The notes beneath the pieces were generated by a model. The model ran no database searches, was not told the DNA's origin, and saw nothing but the letters and a program-made list of their open reading frames with translations. A stretch of 64,000 bases of DNA from JBCBKP01 sp038521625 (lineage in GTDB: Bacteria > Planctomycetota > Phycisphaerae > Phycisphaerales > UBA1924). Where the stretch lies: NCBI GenBank assembly GCA_038521625.1, contig JBCBKP010000002.1:1-64000 (forward strand). Reading direction: 5' to 3'. Numbering within the stretch: position 1 is the first letter of the stretch; each line of letters starts with the position of its first letter. The position numbers and the translations under genes are program-made. This document shows, piece by piece, positions 27,424 to 36,247 of the stretch.

Positions 27424-29117
27424 ATGGCCTACACCGTTCTCGCCCGCCGGTACCGCTCGACCTCGTTCGACGAGGTGGTCGGTCAGCTCCCCATCGCCGA
27501 GACGCTCCGCGCCGCGATCGAGCAGGACCGCGTGGCGCACGCGTACCTGTTCACCGGCACGCGGGGGGTGGGGAAGACGTCGATGGCGCGGGTGTTCGCC
27601 AAGGCGCTGAACAACCCCGAGGGCGACGCGGAGGTCGACCGGGCGATCATGACCGGCCAGGACGTGGACGTGATCGAGATCGACGGGGCGAGCAACAACT
27701 CGGTGGAGAACGCGCGCGAGCTGATCGCCAACGCGGTCTATCGGCCGATGCGCGGGCACTACAAGATCTACATCATCGACGAGGTGCACATGCTGTCGAC
27801 GGCGGCGTTCAACGCGCTGCTGAAGACGATGGAGGAGCCGCCCGAGCACGTGAAGTTCATCCTGTGCACGACCGAGGCGCACAAGGTCCTGCCGACGATC
27901 CAGAGCCGGTGCCAGCGGTTCGATTTCCGGGACATCCCGACCGACCAGATCGCGGCGCACCTGACGAGCGTCTGCGAGAACGAGAAGATCGAGGCGGACG
28001 GGTCGCTGATCTTCGCGGTCGCGCGGCTCGGGGCCGGGAGCATGCGCGATGCGCTGAGCCTGCTGGACCGGCTGATGGCGTCGGGCGAGGCGAGGCTGAC
28101 GCTCCAGACGCTCGACGAGCTGCTGGGGCTGCCGGACCGCGAGCTGCTCGGCGGGCTGATCGACGCGTGCGCCGAGGGCGTACCGGGCCCGGCGCTGGAG
28201 AGGGCGACCGAGCTGCTCCGGCGCGGCGTCTCGATGGACCAGGTGTTGACCGCGTTGCTCGACCGGCTTCGCGACCTGATGGTGCTGGCGGCGTGCGGTC
28301 CGGAGACGGGGCTGGTGGAGCTGCCTTCGGAGCTCAGGGCGGAGGAGGCGGCGCGGGCCGAGCGGTTCGACACCTCGAGCCTGGTGCACATGCTGGCGCT
28401 GTGCGAGCGTGCGCAGCGCGACATCAAGTCGAGCTCGGTGCCGCGGGCGTTGTTCGACGCGGTGGTCGTGCGGCTCGCGCTGGCGGAGAAGCTGGCGGAC
28501 GTGACCGCGGCGATCGCCGGGGCGGAGCCGGCAAAAAAAGCCTGAGGGCCGGCGTGCCGCGGCGCCCCGCGCCCGCCCGGGCCGAGCCGCCGGCCCGAAC
28601 GCACCCGGCCCGAACCGATCTGGTCCGAACTGAGCCGGCCCGGGCCGCTACGGACGGACCCGAGCCGGAGCGCCGCGCCGTTAGTTTGGGCGTGGAGCCG
28701 AAGCCGGGCGGCGTCCCGGGGGCGGGGCCGGCGTGCGACTCACCCGAGTTCGTCTGGAGGGCGGCGCTCGAGCGCACCGAGGACGATCCGACGCTTGCGC
28801 AGCTCATGCGGTCGCTGGTGCTGGTCGAGAGCACGGATCACTCGGTCACGCTCGAGGGGGCGCGGATGCACGCGCGGATCGCGGCGGACCGGATCGGGGA
28901 GCTGACGGCGCTGTTCGCGGCGGCGACGGGGCGTCAGCTCGAGGTGGTCGTGCGGGCGCGGGCGTCCGCGAAGCGGGAGCGGGGGACGGGCGATGCGCCG
29001 GGCGGTCCGGACGAGCGGGCGCCGGAGGCGAACGATCCGTCGAAGCACCCGCTCGTGGAGGAGGTCGTGCGCCGGTTTGGTGCGCGCGTGACGCACGTGC
29101 AGCGGCGTCAGAACTAG
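27424..29117 (+). CDS. dnaX: DNA polymerase III tau/gamma subunit (with -1 frameshift)
   Basis: Clamp-loader ATPase. The zero frame (27424-28545) encodes a 373-aa gamma-like product: Walker A GTRGVGKTS, DEVHML, sensor region CTTEAHKVLPTIQSRC. At 28533-28539 seven A residues (A AAA AAA) precede a zero-frame TGA at 28543. A -1 shift continues to 29117 and adds about 192 residues: a Pro/Arg/Thr-rich linker and a C-terminal domain (LAQLMRSLVLVEST...VVRRFGARVTHVQ) expected of tau. Total tau would be about 564 aa. The Cys4 zinc module normally found after the first helices is absent: the segment ALNNPEGDAEVDRAIM contains no Cys. ybaB follows 15 bases later, but recR does not. Confidence 0.93.
28533..28596 (+). 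promoter_or_regulatory. Programmed -1 frameshift site of dnaX
   Basis: The slippery heptamer A AAA AAA (28533-28539) is in the correct phase. After a 6-base spacer containing the zero-frame TGA, GGGCCGGCG (28546-28554) pairs perfectly with CGCCGGCCC (28588-28596). The 33-base interior is very GC-rich. This matches the slippery site, spacer and stem arrangement known from E. coli dnaX; transcriptional slippage on the A run, as in Thermus, is the alternative. Confidence 0.85.
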
Positions 29118-29132
29118 CAGTCGAGGAGCGCG

Positions 29133-29513
29133 ATGTTCGATCAGTTCAAACAGCTCGGGGCCGTCGCCGGCCTGCTCAAGAACCAGGACCAGCTGCGCGA
29201 GACGGCGGAGCGTGTGAAGGAGGAGCTGCACGCGCTGCGGCTCGAGGGCGAGAGCGGGGGCGGCGCGGTCCGGGTGACGGTGAACGGCCGGCTCGACGTG
29301 CTGGCGGTCGAGCTGCAGCCGGCGCTCGCGTCGGGGATGACCGGCGAGGCCGAGCGCGAGCGGGCGCAGCTGCTGATCGTTGAGGCGACCAACGCGGCGC
29401 TGCTGAAGGCGCAGGAGGCGGCGAAGAAGGCGATCGCGCGGGAGGCCGAGGCCCTGGGCATCCCGGGGATCGCCGACAAGCTCGGTGGTGGTCTGGGTGG
29501 TCTTCTCGGCTGA
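29133..29513 (+). CDS. ybaB: YbaB/EbfC nucleoid-associated protein
   Basis: This 126-aa DNA-binding protein forms tweezer-like dimers in the family. The central motif VRVTVNGRLDVLAVELQP and the flanking helices (QLRETAERVKEEL; IVEATNAALLKAQEAAKKA) are intact, as is the Gly-rich tail GLGGLLG. GAGGAG lies 4 bases before the ATG. It follows dnaX directly, the conserved order, but its stop overlaps a Nudix gene by one base (TGATG) instead of leading to recR. Confidence 0.92.
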   Translation: MFDQFKQLGAVAGLLKNQDQLRETAERVKEELHALRLEGESGGGAVRVTVNGRLDVLAVELQPALASGMTGEAERERAQLLIVEATNAALLKAQEAAKKAIAREAEALGIPGIADKLGGGLGGLLG

Positions 29514-30289
29514 TGGCCGCTCCCGCGTGCGGCCAGGACGATTGGCGGCGCTGCACCTGCTGGCCGCTGGATGCGCACGCGGAGCGGCTCCGCGTCGTCG
29601 TCGGCGAGCCGGCGGTGGAGTTCGAGCCGGCGGTCGAGACCGAGATCGAGCGTGTGTGGGCGTCGCGTCGGGCCTCGAACCCGCGGATCTTCGACGGGCC
29701 GATCCTGGCGTACCGCGACCTCGTGGGCGAGGAGATCCGGGTCAGCCGCGACGGTTTCAAGCGGCTGGCGGTCCACCCGGAGGTCGAGACCGGGGTGATT
29801 CAGCTCGGGGTGACCGGCGTGCTGCTCGCGCCGGACGCGTCCGGGCGGGCGCACGTGCTGTTCGGCAAGCGCAGCCCGCAGACGCGGGTCTACGGCGACC
29901 TGTGGGAGCTTGCGCCGTCGGGCGGGGTCGATCCGCCCCCGACGACGCAGCGCGAGCTGGACGAGGCCGACCTCTGGCGGGCGCTCCGCGTCGAGATCCT
30001 CGAGGAGCTCGGGCTGCCGGGCGAGCCGGATCCGGCGCGGCCGAGGCTGCTGTGTCTCGATCCGATCGGGCCGAGCTTCGAGGTGGTGATCGCGGTGCAG
30101 CTCGATCGCACGGTCGAGGAGCTGGTCTCGATGATCAGCCCGGGCGGTCAGGGCGAGGGCTCGAGCCGGTGGGAGTACACCGACCTGCGGTGGGTGGCGT
30201 GCGAGGAGCTGGCGGAGTTCGACGGGCTGATGGGCGCGGCGCTGATCCCGCCGACGCGCGCGATGCTGCGGGGTCTCGGGTTGGTCTAG
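29513..30289 (+). CDS. Nudix-domain protein
   Basis: A 258-aa protein. After an N-terminal extension of about 95 residues, a Nudix fold is seen (VIQLGVTGVLLAPDASGRAHVLFGKRS). The Nudix helix ends VEILEELGL: the metal-binding E-x2-EE-x-G-U part is intact, but the expected Arg before the first Glu is Val, and extra residues (DPPPTTQRELDEADL) sit between the Gly and the helix. It probably hydrolyses a nucleoside-diphosphate derivative, with the substrate unknown. Its ATG overlaps the ybaB stop (TGATG), so it is translationally coupled. Its stop directly abuts the stop of the next, convergent gene. Confidence 0.8.
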   Translation: MAAPACGQDDWRRCTCWPLDAHAERLRVVVGEPAVEFEPAVETEIERVWASRRASNPRIFDGPILAYRDLVGEEIRVSRDGFKRLAVHPEVETGVIQLGVTGVLLAPDASGRAHVLFGKRSPQTRVYGDLWELAPSGGVDPPPTTQRELDEADLWRALRVEILEELGLPGEPDPARPRLLCLDPIGPSFEVVIAVQLDRTVEELVSMISPGGQGEGSSRWEYTDLRWVACEELAEFDGLMGAALIPPTRAMLRGLGLV

Positions 30290-30649
30290 TCAATCTACGA
30301 TCGCGCGGCCGGGCTTGGACCATGCGATGTCGCGGTCCTTGTGCAGCGCGCCGGCGGCCTGTTTGACGCATCGCTTGCAGATGAGCTTGGCGCCGTCGAG
30401 GGGGCTGCGCCAGTGCGGCTCGGGGCGGTCCTCTTCGAGGCACATGATGCAGGCCTCGCCCGGGCTCGGCTGGTCGGCGAGGCGGTGCTCGACGAGCTCG
30501 GCCCAGGCGATCGTCAGGCAGTTGCCGCAGATGCACGAGCCGCGGTGTCCCTCGACCATCGGGCGATCGTCGGACCATGGCTGGTGGCAGAAGTCGCAGA
30601 GGATGTCCTCGGGCGACATCGAGTCGGGATCGGTGCCGGGCCGGTGCAT
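30290..30649 (-). CDS. Small protein with two ClpX-type zinc-binding modules
   Basis: A 119-aa protein built of two Cys-rich modules. The first, ILCDFCHQPWSDDRPMVEGHRG then CICGNCL, closely follows the ClpX N-terminal zinc domain pattern (CxxC...CxxC). The second is CIMCLEED...ICKRCV. No ATPase domain is attached, so it may be an adaptor or nucleic-acid-binding protein. The ATG at 30649 is supported by TACCAT 5 bases upstream; a second Met at 30619 is possible. There is no gap to the convergent Nudix gene. Confidence 0.7.
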   Translation of the reverse strand: MHRPGTDPDSMSPEDILCDFCHQPWSDDRPMVEGHRGSCICGNCLTIAWAELVEHRLADQPSPGEACIMCLEEDRPEPHWRSPLDGAKLICKRCVKQAAGALHKDRDIAWSKPGRAIVD

Positions 30650-30654
30650 GGGCG

Positions 30655-30660
30655 ATGGTA
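30655..30660 (-). promoter_or_regulatory. -10-like TACCAT before the zinc-binding gene
   Basis: TANNNT hexamer 5 bases before the ATG at 30649, within the 15-base gap after the ABC exporter gene. Confidence 0.45.
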
Positions 30661-30664
30661 CCGC

Positions 30665-32488
30665 TCAGCCGTCGGCGCGCACGAGCTGCCGTTCGGCGAG
30701 CCGGCGGTAGACGTCGCAGCGCCCGAGCAGCTCGTCGTGGGTGCCCTGATCGACGAGCCGGCCGGCGTCGAGCACGAGGATGCGGTCGGCGTTGATGACG
30801 GTGCTGAGGCGGTGGGCGACGACGAGCGTCGTGCGTCCGCGGCTGAGCTCGGCGAGGGCGCGGACGATCTCGGCCTCGCTCTCGGCGTCGATCATGCTGG
30901 TCGCCTCGTCGAGCAGCAGGATCGCGGGGTCGCGGAGCACGGCCCGGGCGATGGCGATGCGTTGGCGCTGGCCGCCCGAGAGCGCGGTGCCCCGCTCGCC
31001 GACGCGCGCGTCGTACCCACCCTTGGCCTGGATGAATTCGTGGGCGAGGGCGCGCCGGGCGGCTTCCTCGATCGCCGCGGGCGCGGCGCCGGGCACGCCG
31101 TAGCCGATGTTGTCGGCGAAGGTGCCGGTGAAGAGCACGGCCTCCTGGGTGACGGCGCCGATCTGGCGTCGGAGGCTGCGGACCGAGTGATCGCGGATGT
31201 CGAGCCCGTCGATGAGCACGCGTCCGGCGCCCGGGTCGAAAAGGCGCGGGACGAGCGAGAGCAGGGTCGTCTTGCCCGAGCCGTTGGGTCCGACGATGGC
31301 GACGGTCTCGCCGGCGCGGATCTCGGCGGAGACGTCGATGAGCGCGGGCTCGTCGGCCCCTGGGTAGGTGAGGCTGGCGTGCTCGATCGCGATGGACTCG
31401 GAGTGGCGGGGCAGGCGCGGGAGGTCGCGGTCGCGGCCGGGCTCGGCGTCGCGTGCGAGCAGCTCGTTGAGCCGCTGCGCAGCGCCGGTGGAGTGCTGGA
31501 TGTCGTTGACGATGCCGGTCAGGGGCCGGAGGGAGGCGCCGGCGACGCCGAGCGCCGCGAGGACGGTGACGATCTCGTCCGGCGCGATCTCGGCGTCGGC
31601 GACGGCCTTGATGCCGATGAGGGCGAGGCCGGCGACGGCGAAGATGGCCATGGTCTCGACGATCGGGCTGGACATCGCGCGGGCCGTTCGGGCCCTGAGC
31701 ACCTGGGCGAGCGCCTCACGGTTGGCGTGCTTGAACCTCGAGGCCTCGCGCCCCTCGGCGGTGTAGATCTTGACGACGCGGAGCGCCGCCAGGGCCTCGC
31801 CGGTGGTCGCGTAGAGGTCGGCCTGGTGCTCGAGCGCGCGGCGGGCGGCGCGTCGGATGCGCTTGCCGAGCTTGCGGATTACGACCGCCATGACCGGCGC
31901 GATGACGAGCGTGAGCACGGTGAGCCGGGTGTTGACGGCGAGGGCGGCGCCGAAGGCGGCGATGCCCTTGCTGAGCTGGGCGACGCCGCGCCCGAGCAGG
32001 GCGCCGAGGCCGACGCCGAGCTGCTGCGGGTCGTTGATCACGCGGCTGACGACGTCGGCGCCGCCGCCCGCGGCGGAGCTGACGGCGGCGAGCGGCATCG
32101 AGATCGCGGCGCCGAAGGCCTCGCGCCGGATCCTGGCAACGGTGCGCTCGACCACGCCGAGCGAGAGCGTGAGGTGGAGGAAGTTGGCGGCGGCGCCGAA
32201 GAGGGTGAGCACGCAGAGGCCGGCGATGATGATCGCGACGCCGTTGTACGGGTCGGCGGGGAGGGCGGCGATCAGCCCGGCGGGGATGTCGATCGGCGAG
32301 CGCTCGTTGAATTCTCGCGCGAGGTCGGGGAGCGGGCGGCCCTGGTCGATCATGGCCTGGAAGATCGGGCCGATGGCCAGCAGCCCAGCGCCGAGACCGC
32401 CGGCGGAGACGAAGGCCATGACGATCGCCAGCGCGAGCCGCCCGCGGAACAGCAGCATCCGCCTCGCCGCACGCCAGAACGCGTCCAT
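30665..32488 (-). CDS. ABC exporter, fused membrane and ATPase domains (MsbA-like)
   Basis: This 607-aa half-transporter would work as a homodimer. A six-helix membrane domain (about 1-330) is followed by an ATPase with Walker A VGPNGSGKTTL, signature LSGGQRQRIAIARA, Walker B ILLLDEATSMID and H-loop VVAHRLST. Layout and length match MsbA-type lipid or drug exporters, but no lipid-A gene adjoins it. Its ATG directly follows the TAG of the upstream phosphatase gene with no gap, so the two are cotranslated. The substrate is unknown. Confidence 0.9.
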   Translation of the reverse strand: MDAFWRAARRMLLFRGRLALAIVMAFVSAGGLGAGLLAIGPIFQAMIDQGRPLPDLAREFNERSPIDIPAGLIAALPADPYNGVAIIIAGLCVLTLFGAAANFLHLTLSLGVVERTVARIRREAFGAAISMPLAAVSSAAGGGADVVSRVINDPQQLGVGLGALLGRGVAQLSKGIAAFGAALAVNTRLTVLTLVIAPVMAVVIRKLGKRIRRAARRALEHQADLYATTGEALAALRVVKIYTAEGREASRFKHANREALAQVLRARTARAMSSPIVETMAIFAVAGLALIGIKAVADAEIAPDEIVTVLAALGVAGASLRPLTGIVNDIQHSTGAAQRLNELLARDAEPGRDRDLPRLPRHSESIAIEHASLTYPGADEPALIDVSAEIRAGETVAIVGPNGSGKTTLLSLVPRLFDPGAGRVLIDGLDIRDHSVRSLRRQIGAVTQEAVLFTGTFADNIGYGVPGAAPAAIEEAARRALAHEFIQAKGGYDARVGERGTALSGGQRQRIAIARAVLRDPAILLLDEATSMIDAESEAEIVRALAELSRGRTTLVVAHRLSTVINADRILVLDAGRLVDQGTHDELLGRCDVYRRLAERQLVRADG

Positions 32489-33796
32489 CTAGGTCTGGCC
32501 CGTGTACCGCATGGCGACGAGGGTCTGGTCGTCGTCGCGGTCGATCCGCCCGGTGTGCTCGTAGACCGCGCGGTGCACGGCGTCGATGACGCCCGCGGGG
32601 TCGCCGCCGGCCTCGGCCAGCGCGGCGTCGAGACGCTTCATGCCGAACAGCTCGCGGGACGCGCTGAAGGCCTCGTTGATGCCGTCGGTGAACAGGACGA
32701 GCGTGTCGCCGGGCCGCATGATCACTTCGGCGCTCTCGAGCGGCATGGCCTCGTCGACGCCGAGGGGGAACGTGCCGACGGCGTCGAGGGGCTCGATCGT
32801 GCCGTCGGCGCGGAGCAGGCGCGGGGGCGTGTGGCCGCAGAGCGCGTAGCCCAGATCGCCGGTGCTCGGGTCGAAGAGGCAGAAGAAAGCGGTGACGAAG
32901 CTGCTCTCGAGGTTCGACTGGCAGAGCTTGTCGTTCGCGTAGCGCATTATCGCGGCGGGGCAGGGATCGCTCGCCTCGTAGCAGTGCAGGATCGCGCGGA
33001 GCATCGCCATGACCGTCGCGGCGGCGGGGCCGTGCCCGGTGACGTCGGCGATCAGGATGCCGCAGCGGCCGTCGGGGGCCATGAAGAAGTCGTAGTAGTC
33101 GCCGCCGGCCTCTTCGGAGGTCAGGTAGCTGGTCGCGAGCTCGCAGCCGGGGATCTTCGGCGTGCGCTGCGGCAGCAGGGACTTCTGGATCAGCGCGATC
33201 TTCTCGAACTGGGCTCGGAGCTCCATCGCGAGGTTCTCGGCCTGGCGCTTGCTGACCAGGTTCTTGGTCGCGATCCCGAGCATGTTCCCGTCGACGATCC
33301 GTTTCTCGAGATACTCGAGATCGATGGCGCCCGGGTCCCGGTAGAAGTAGAGGGCCCAGTTGAGCGCTCGGCCCTCGTCGTAGTGCGGGATCGCCATGCA
33401 GCTGCCCATGGACGCCAGGTCATCGCCGTGATTGGGGTCGCTTGCGAGATCGAGGTCGACGAAGAGCTGGGGCTCCTCGCACGCGATGACCTCCGCCAGG
33501 AAGCCGCCGCGGTGCAGCGGGATCTGGTTCCAGTCGCGCCAGGGGTCGGCGGGCTCGCGCGGCTCGGTCGACGCGAGGCGGTTGCCGGCGAAGCGTCGGG
33601 TGATCTTGTACGACCCGTCGGGCAGCCCGCGCTTCGACACGCTGTAGAAAAGGTCGCTGGGGCGTCCGCGGTTGCCCCACCGGCCGAAGTGGTCGGCCAT
33701 ATAGCGGGGGTCCTTGATCTTGCTGCCCTCGCGGAACAGGTCCGTGAGTTCGGCGATGATCGGGTTCTCAGCGTGATCCACGCGCCGGTACGGCAT
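32489..33796 (-). CDS. PP2C-type (SpoIIE/RsbU) serine phosphatase
   Basis: A 435-aa protein. An N-terminal GAF-like sensory region (about 1-185) and a short coiled linker (QAENLAMELRAQFEKIALIQKSLLPQ) precede a C-terminal PP2C domain. The metal-binding motifs GGDYYDFF, IADVTGHGPAAA, VLFTDGINEA and DDDQTLVAMR are intact. Such enzymes usually dephosphorylate anti-sigma antagonist proteins in partner-switching pathways; no sigma or STAS gene is nearby. I choose the ATG at 33796 over 33817 because a TACCAT hexamer lies 7 bases upstream of it. Confidence 0.9.
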   Translation of the reverse strand: MPYRRVDHAENPIIAELTDLFREGSKIKDPRYMADHFGRWGNRGRPSDLFYSVSKRGLPDGSYKITRRFAGNRLASTEPREPADPWRDWNQIPLHRGGFLAEVIACEEPQLFVDLDLASDPNHGDDLASMGSCMAIPHYDEGRALNWALYFYRDPGAIDLEYLEKRIVDGNMLGIATKNLVSKRQAENLAMELRAQFEKIALIQKSLLPQRTPKIPGCELATSYLTSEEAGGDYYDFFMAPDGRCGILIADVTGHGPAAATVMAMLRAILHCYEASDPCPAAIMRYANDKLCQSNLESSFVTAFFCLFDPSTGDLGYALCGHTPPRLLRADGTIEPLDAVGTFPLGVDEAMPLESAEVIMRPGDTLVLFTDGINEAFSASRELFGMKRLDAALAEAGGDPAGVIDAVHRAVYEHTGRIDRDDDQTLVAMRYTGQT

Positions 33797-33803
33797 GATC
33801 CGG

Positions 33804-33809
33804 ATGGTA
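33804..33809 (-). promoter_or_regulatory. -10-like TACCAT before the phosphatase gene
   Basis: TANNNT hexamer 7 bases before the ATG at 33796, in the 20-base gap after the cyclodeaminase gene. It suggests an internal promoter and selects the start. Confidence 0.45.
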
Positions 33810-33816
33810 GCGGGCA

Positions 33817-34431
33817 CTAGGCGGACAGCACCCTCGCCCGGCCGGCCGCCGCGCGATCCGGGATCTGGGTCGATTCCGTCTCCACGGCGGCGCGGTCGTC
33901 GTCGGCGGCGTCCAGATTCACGCGGACGTTGCAGGCCGCGGCGGCGACGCCGGCCTCGGCGATCGCCGCGGCGACGAGCACGTCGGACCGCAGGCGCGGG
34001 TTGCTGATCGGCAGCGTCCGCTCGCAGCGCTCGAGGACCGAGAGCATCGCAGCCATCGCCGAGCGGGGGACGTCGAGCGTCCGGCGTTCTGCGGCGGCGA
34101 GCTCGTGCGCGTCGACGCTCTCGGGATCCTCACGCGCTCGCCGGCGGAGCGCCGAGGCCGTCTCGAACGCGGCGGCGTCCTCGTCGGCGAACCCGAGCAG
34201 GAGCTCGCGCAGCCGCTCGAGCTCGGCCGAGAGGTCTCGGAGTGTGTCTTGGTGCTGCTCGAGATCGGCGCGTCCGATCGAGTACGCGACGACCATCTCG
34301 AGCTGCGCCGCGGCCAGGGCGCCGGCGAGGCAGGCGGTCGCGCCGCCGCCGGGCGAGGGCGATCGGGTGGCGATCGAGTTCAGCAGGTCCTTCGTGCGCT
34401 GCTCGGCGATGGGTGTCTGCGGTTCGCTCAT
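33817..34431 (-). CDS. Cyclodeaminase/cyclohydrolase (FtcD C-terminal domain) family protein
   Basis: A 204-aa helical protein corresponding to the cyclodeaminase half of formiminotransferase-cyclodeaminase. The motif SPSPGGGATACLAGALAAAQLEM is characteristic, and the helices that follow match the family. It is related to methenyl-tetrahydrofolate handling, but no formiminotransferase is fused or adjacent. The ATG at 34431 has AAGGGAG upstream and lies 11 bases after the glycosyltransferase stop. Confidence 0.85.
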   Translation of the reverse strand: MSEPQTPIAEQRTKDLLNSIATRSPSPGGGATACLAGALAAAQLEMVVAYSIGRADLEQHQDTLRDLSAELERLRELLLGFADEDAAAFETASALRRRAREDPESVDAHELAAAERRTLDVPRSAMAAMLSVLERCERTLPISNPRLRSDVLVAAAIAEAGVAAAACNVRVNLDAADDDRAAVETESTQIPDRAAAGRARVLSA

Positions 34432-34442
34432 GGTGGTCTCCC

Positions 34443-35189
34443 TTAGCCGAAGAGGTTCCGCTGCAGGATGACGCGGACGGCCTCGACGCCGTCGCGCCAG
34501 CCGATCTTCTTGCCCTCGGCGTAGGTCCGGCCGGCGTAGCTGACCGGGACCTCGTAGATCCGGCAGTGCCGCGAGCCGTCGCCTTCGGGCAGGCGCATCT
34601 TCGCGAGCCGCGCGATGATCTCGGGCTCGACACCGAAGCGTTTCTCGCGCAGCTCGAGGCGCTCGAGGACCGTTCGTCCGAAGGCCTTGGTGCCGCACTC
34701 GATGTCGGTGAGATTGAGATTGCTGAGCATGTTGCTGAGCGTGGTGATGCCGCGATTGGCGACGCTGTGCCAGTAGTAGAGCACGCGGTGCACCTCGCCA
34801 GCGAAGCGGGTGCCGATCACGGCGTCGGCGCGGGCGTCCAGGATCGGCATGAGGACGCGCGCGTGGTCGGCCGGGTCGTACTCGAGGTCGGCGTCCTGGA
34901 CGATCGCGAGGTCGAACCCGTCCTCGCGGGCACGGCGCAGGCCGAGCCTGAGCGCGTGTCCTTTGCCGTGGTTGGGCGCGTGCATGACGGCGGTCACGTC
35001 GTCGCGGGCGGCGAGGCGTTCGACGAGCTCGGTCGTGCCGTCGGTGGAGCCGTCGTCGATCACGATCAGCGATCGCTCGAGCGCGGAGCCGTCGGGGGAG
35101 GTTGGCGGGGGCGTGGCGTCGAGGCGCTCGATCGCCCGCGGGAGCAGCTCGAGCTCGTTGTAGACCGGGATGACGACCGCGAGCCTCAC
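34443..35189 (-). CDS. Family 2 glycosyltransferase (DPM1/DPG synthase-like)
   Basis: A 248-aa GT-A enzyme. The N-terminus AVVIPVYNELELLPRAIE, the VIDDGSTDGT nucleotide site, the metal-binding VQDADLEYDP (DxD) and the late IYEVPVSYAGRTYAEGKKIGW match dolichyl- or polyprenyl-phosphate sugar synthases. No C-terminal membrane helices are present, so the product may be released to a separate transferase. The start is GTG at 35187-35189, overlapping the mutY stop as GTGA. Confidence 0.88.
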   Translation of the reverse strand: MRLAVVIPVYNELELLPRAIERLDATPPPTSPDGSALERSLIVIDDGSTDGTTELVERLAARDDVTAVMHAPNHGKGHALRLGLRRAREDGFDLAIVQDADLEYDPADHARVLMPILDARADAVIGTRFAGEVHRVLYYWHSVANRGITTLSNMLSNLNLTDIECGTKAFGRTVLERLELREKRFGVEPEIIARLAKMRLPEGDGSRHCRIYEVPVSYAGRTYAEGKKIGWRDGVEAVRVILQRNLFG

Positions 35190-36247
35190 GGGAGAACGCT
35201 ATCAAGCAGGATCCGTCTGTGCGGCGTGGAGAGCGCCCCGGCCTCGATCTGTTCTGTTGTCATCCAGGAGACGTCGCCGGTCGCCTCGCCGGCGCCTTGG
35301 TGCAGGCGGAACAGGACACGACGGTGTGTGGTCAGGTGCTCGAACTCGAGCCCGTGCTGCGGGCGGACCGAGCGGACCCCTTTGAGGGCCTCGAGCTCGG
35401 CGGGCGTCGCGTGGCGGTCGGCGCTCTCGATCGTGGGCGGCTCGAGCATGCCGGCCCAGAGGCCCGACCGGGCGCGGGCGGAGACGAGCGTGCGGCCGGA
35501 CCCGTCGCGGCAGAGCACCCCGGTGATGAATAGGTCGCGTTTCGGCGCACGCCGCTTGGGCTCGGGGACCTGATGCTGCCGGCCATCGCGGTGGGCGGCG
35601 CAGGCTTCGGCGAGGGGGCAGCGCGCGCAGTCTGGGGAGCGGGGCGAGCAGACGACGGCGCCGAGCTCGATGAGACCCTCCGCGGCGTCGCCCGGCGATG
35701 ACGCGGCGGCCGCGACGGCGTTCGCCAGCTCCCGCACTCTCGCGATATTGGCTCGGCCGTCGGCCCGTCCGGCGAGCCCGAGCACGCGCATCAGGACGCG
35801 CATCACGTTGCCGTCGACGGCGGGCTCGGGCCGATCGAACGCCATCGACGCGATCGCGCCGGCGGTGTAGGGCCCGATCCCCGGGATCGAGAGGAGCGCC
35901 GCGTGATCGGGGGGCATGGAGCCGTCGTGCTCGTCGATGACGGCCTTGGCGGCGGCGTGCAGCAGGCGGGCCCGCCGGTAGTAGCCCAGCCCGCTCCAGG
36001 CGGCGAGGACGTCGTCCTCGTCGGCTCGCGCGAGCGCCTCGATGGACGGGAAGCGATCGAGAAATCCCGGCAGACGCTCGGCGACGCGGGCGGCCTGGGT
36101 CTGCTGCAGCATGAGCTCGCTGACGAGCGTGACGTAGGGGTCCCGGCGCGAGGCGCGGCCCGGGGAACGCCAGGGCAGCTCGCGTCGCGCGGCTTCGAAC
36201 CATCGCTCGATCGGGCCGGCGATCGCTGCCGGGTCGACGCGGCTCAA
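35186..36247 (-). CDS. mutY: A/G-specific adenine glycosylase
   Basis: This 353-aa base-excision enzyme removes adenine opposite 8-oxoguanine. The catalytic Glu44 is in SELMLQQTQ. The helix-hairpin-helix is IPGIGPYTAGAI (121-132), and catalytic Asp145 is in VDGNVMRV. The 4Fe-4S ligands C200, C207, C210, C216 have the exact C-x6-C-x2-C-x5-C spacing. A Nudix-like 8-oxoG-reading domain follows (about 235-345). The start is TTG at 36247, forming a TTGA overlap with the stop of the upstream NifU-N-like gene. An upstream extension would overlap that whole gene. Confidence 0.93.
   Translation of the reverse strand: MSRVDPAAIAGPIERWFEAARRELPWRSPGRASRRDPYVTLVSELMLQQTQAARVAERLPGFLDRFPSIEALARADEDDVLAAWSGLGYYRRARLLHAAAKAVIDEHDGSMPPDHAALLSIPGIGPYTAGAIASMAFDRPEPAVDGNVMRVLMRVLGLAGRADGRANIARVRELANAVAAAASSPGDAAEGLIELGAVVCSPRSPDCARCPLAEACAAHRDGRQHQVPEPKRRAPKRDLFITGVLCRDGSGRTLVSARARSGLWAGMLEPPTIESADRHATPAELEALKGVRSVRPQHGLEFEHLTTHRRVLFRLHQGAGEATGDVSWMTTEQIEAGALSTPHRRILLDSVLP

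Noticed and set aside
29514..30289. recR expected after ybaB
   Set aside because: The coupled downstream gene has a Nudix motif and none of the RecR zinc-finger or Toprim features.
33797..33817. Upstream start (33817) for the PP2C phosphatase
   Set aside because: The extra seven residues would overlap the end of the cyclodeaminase gene, while a TACCAT box sits correctly before the ATG at 33796.
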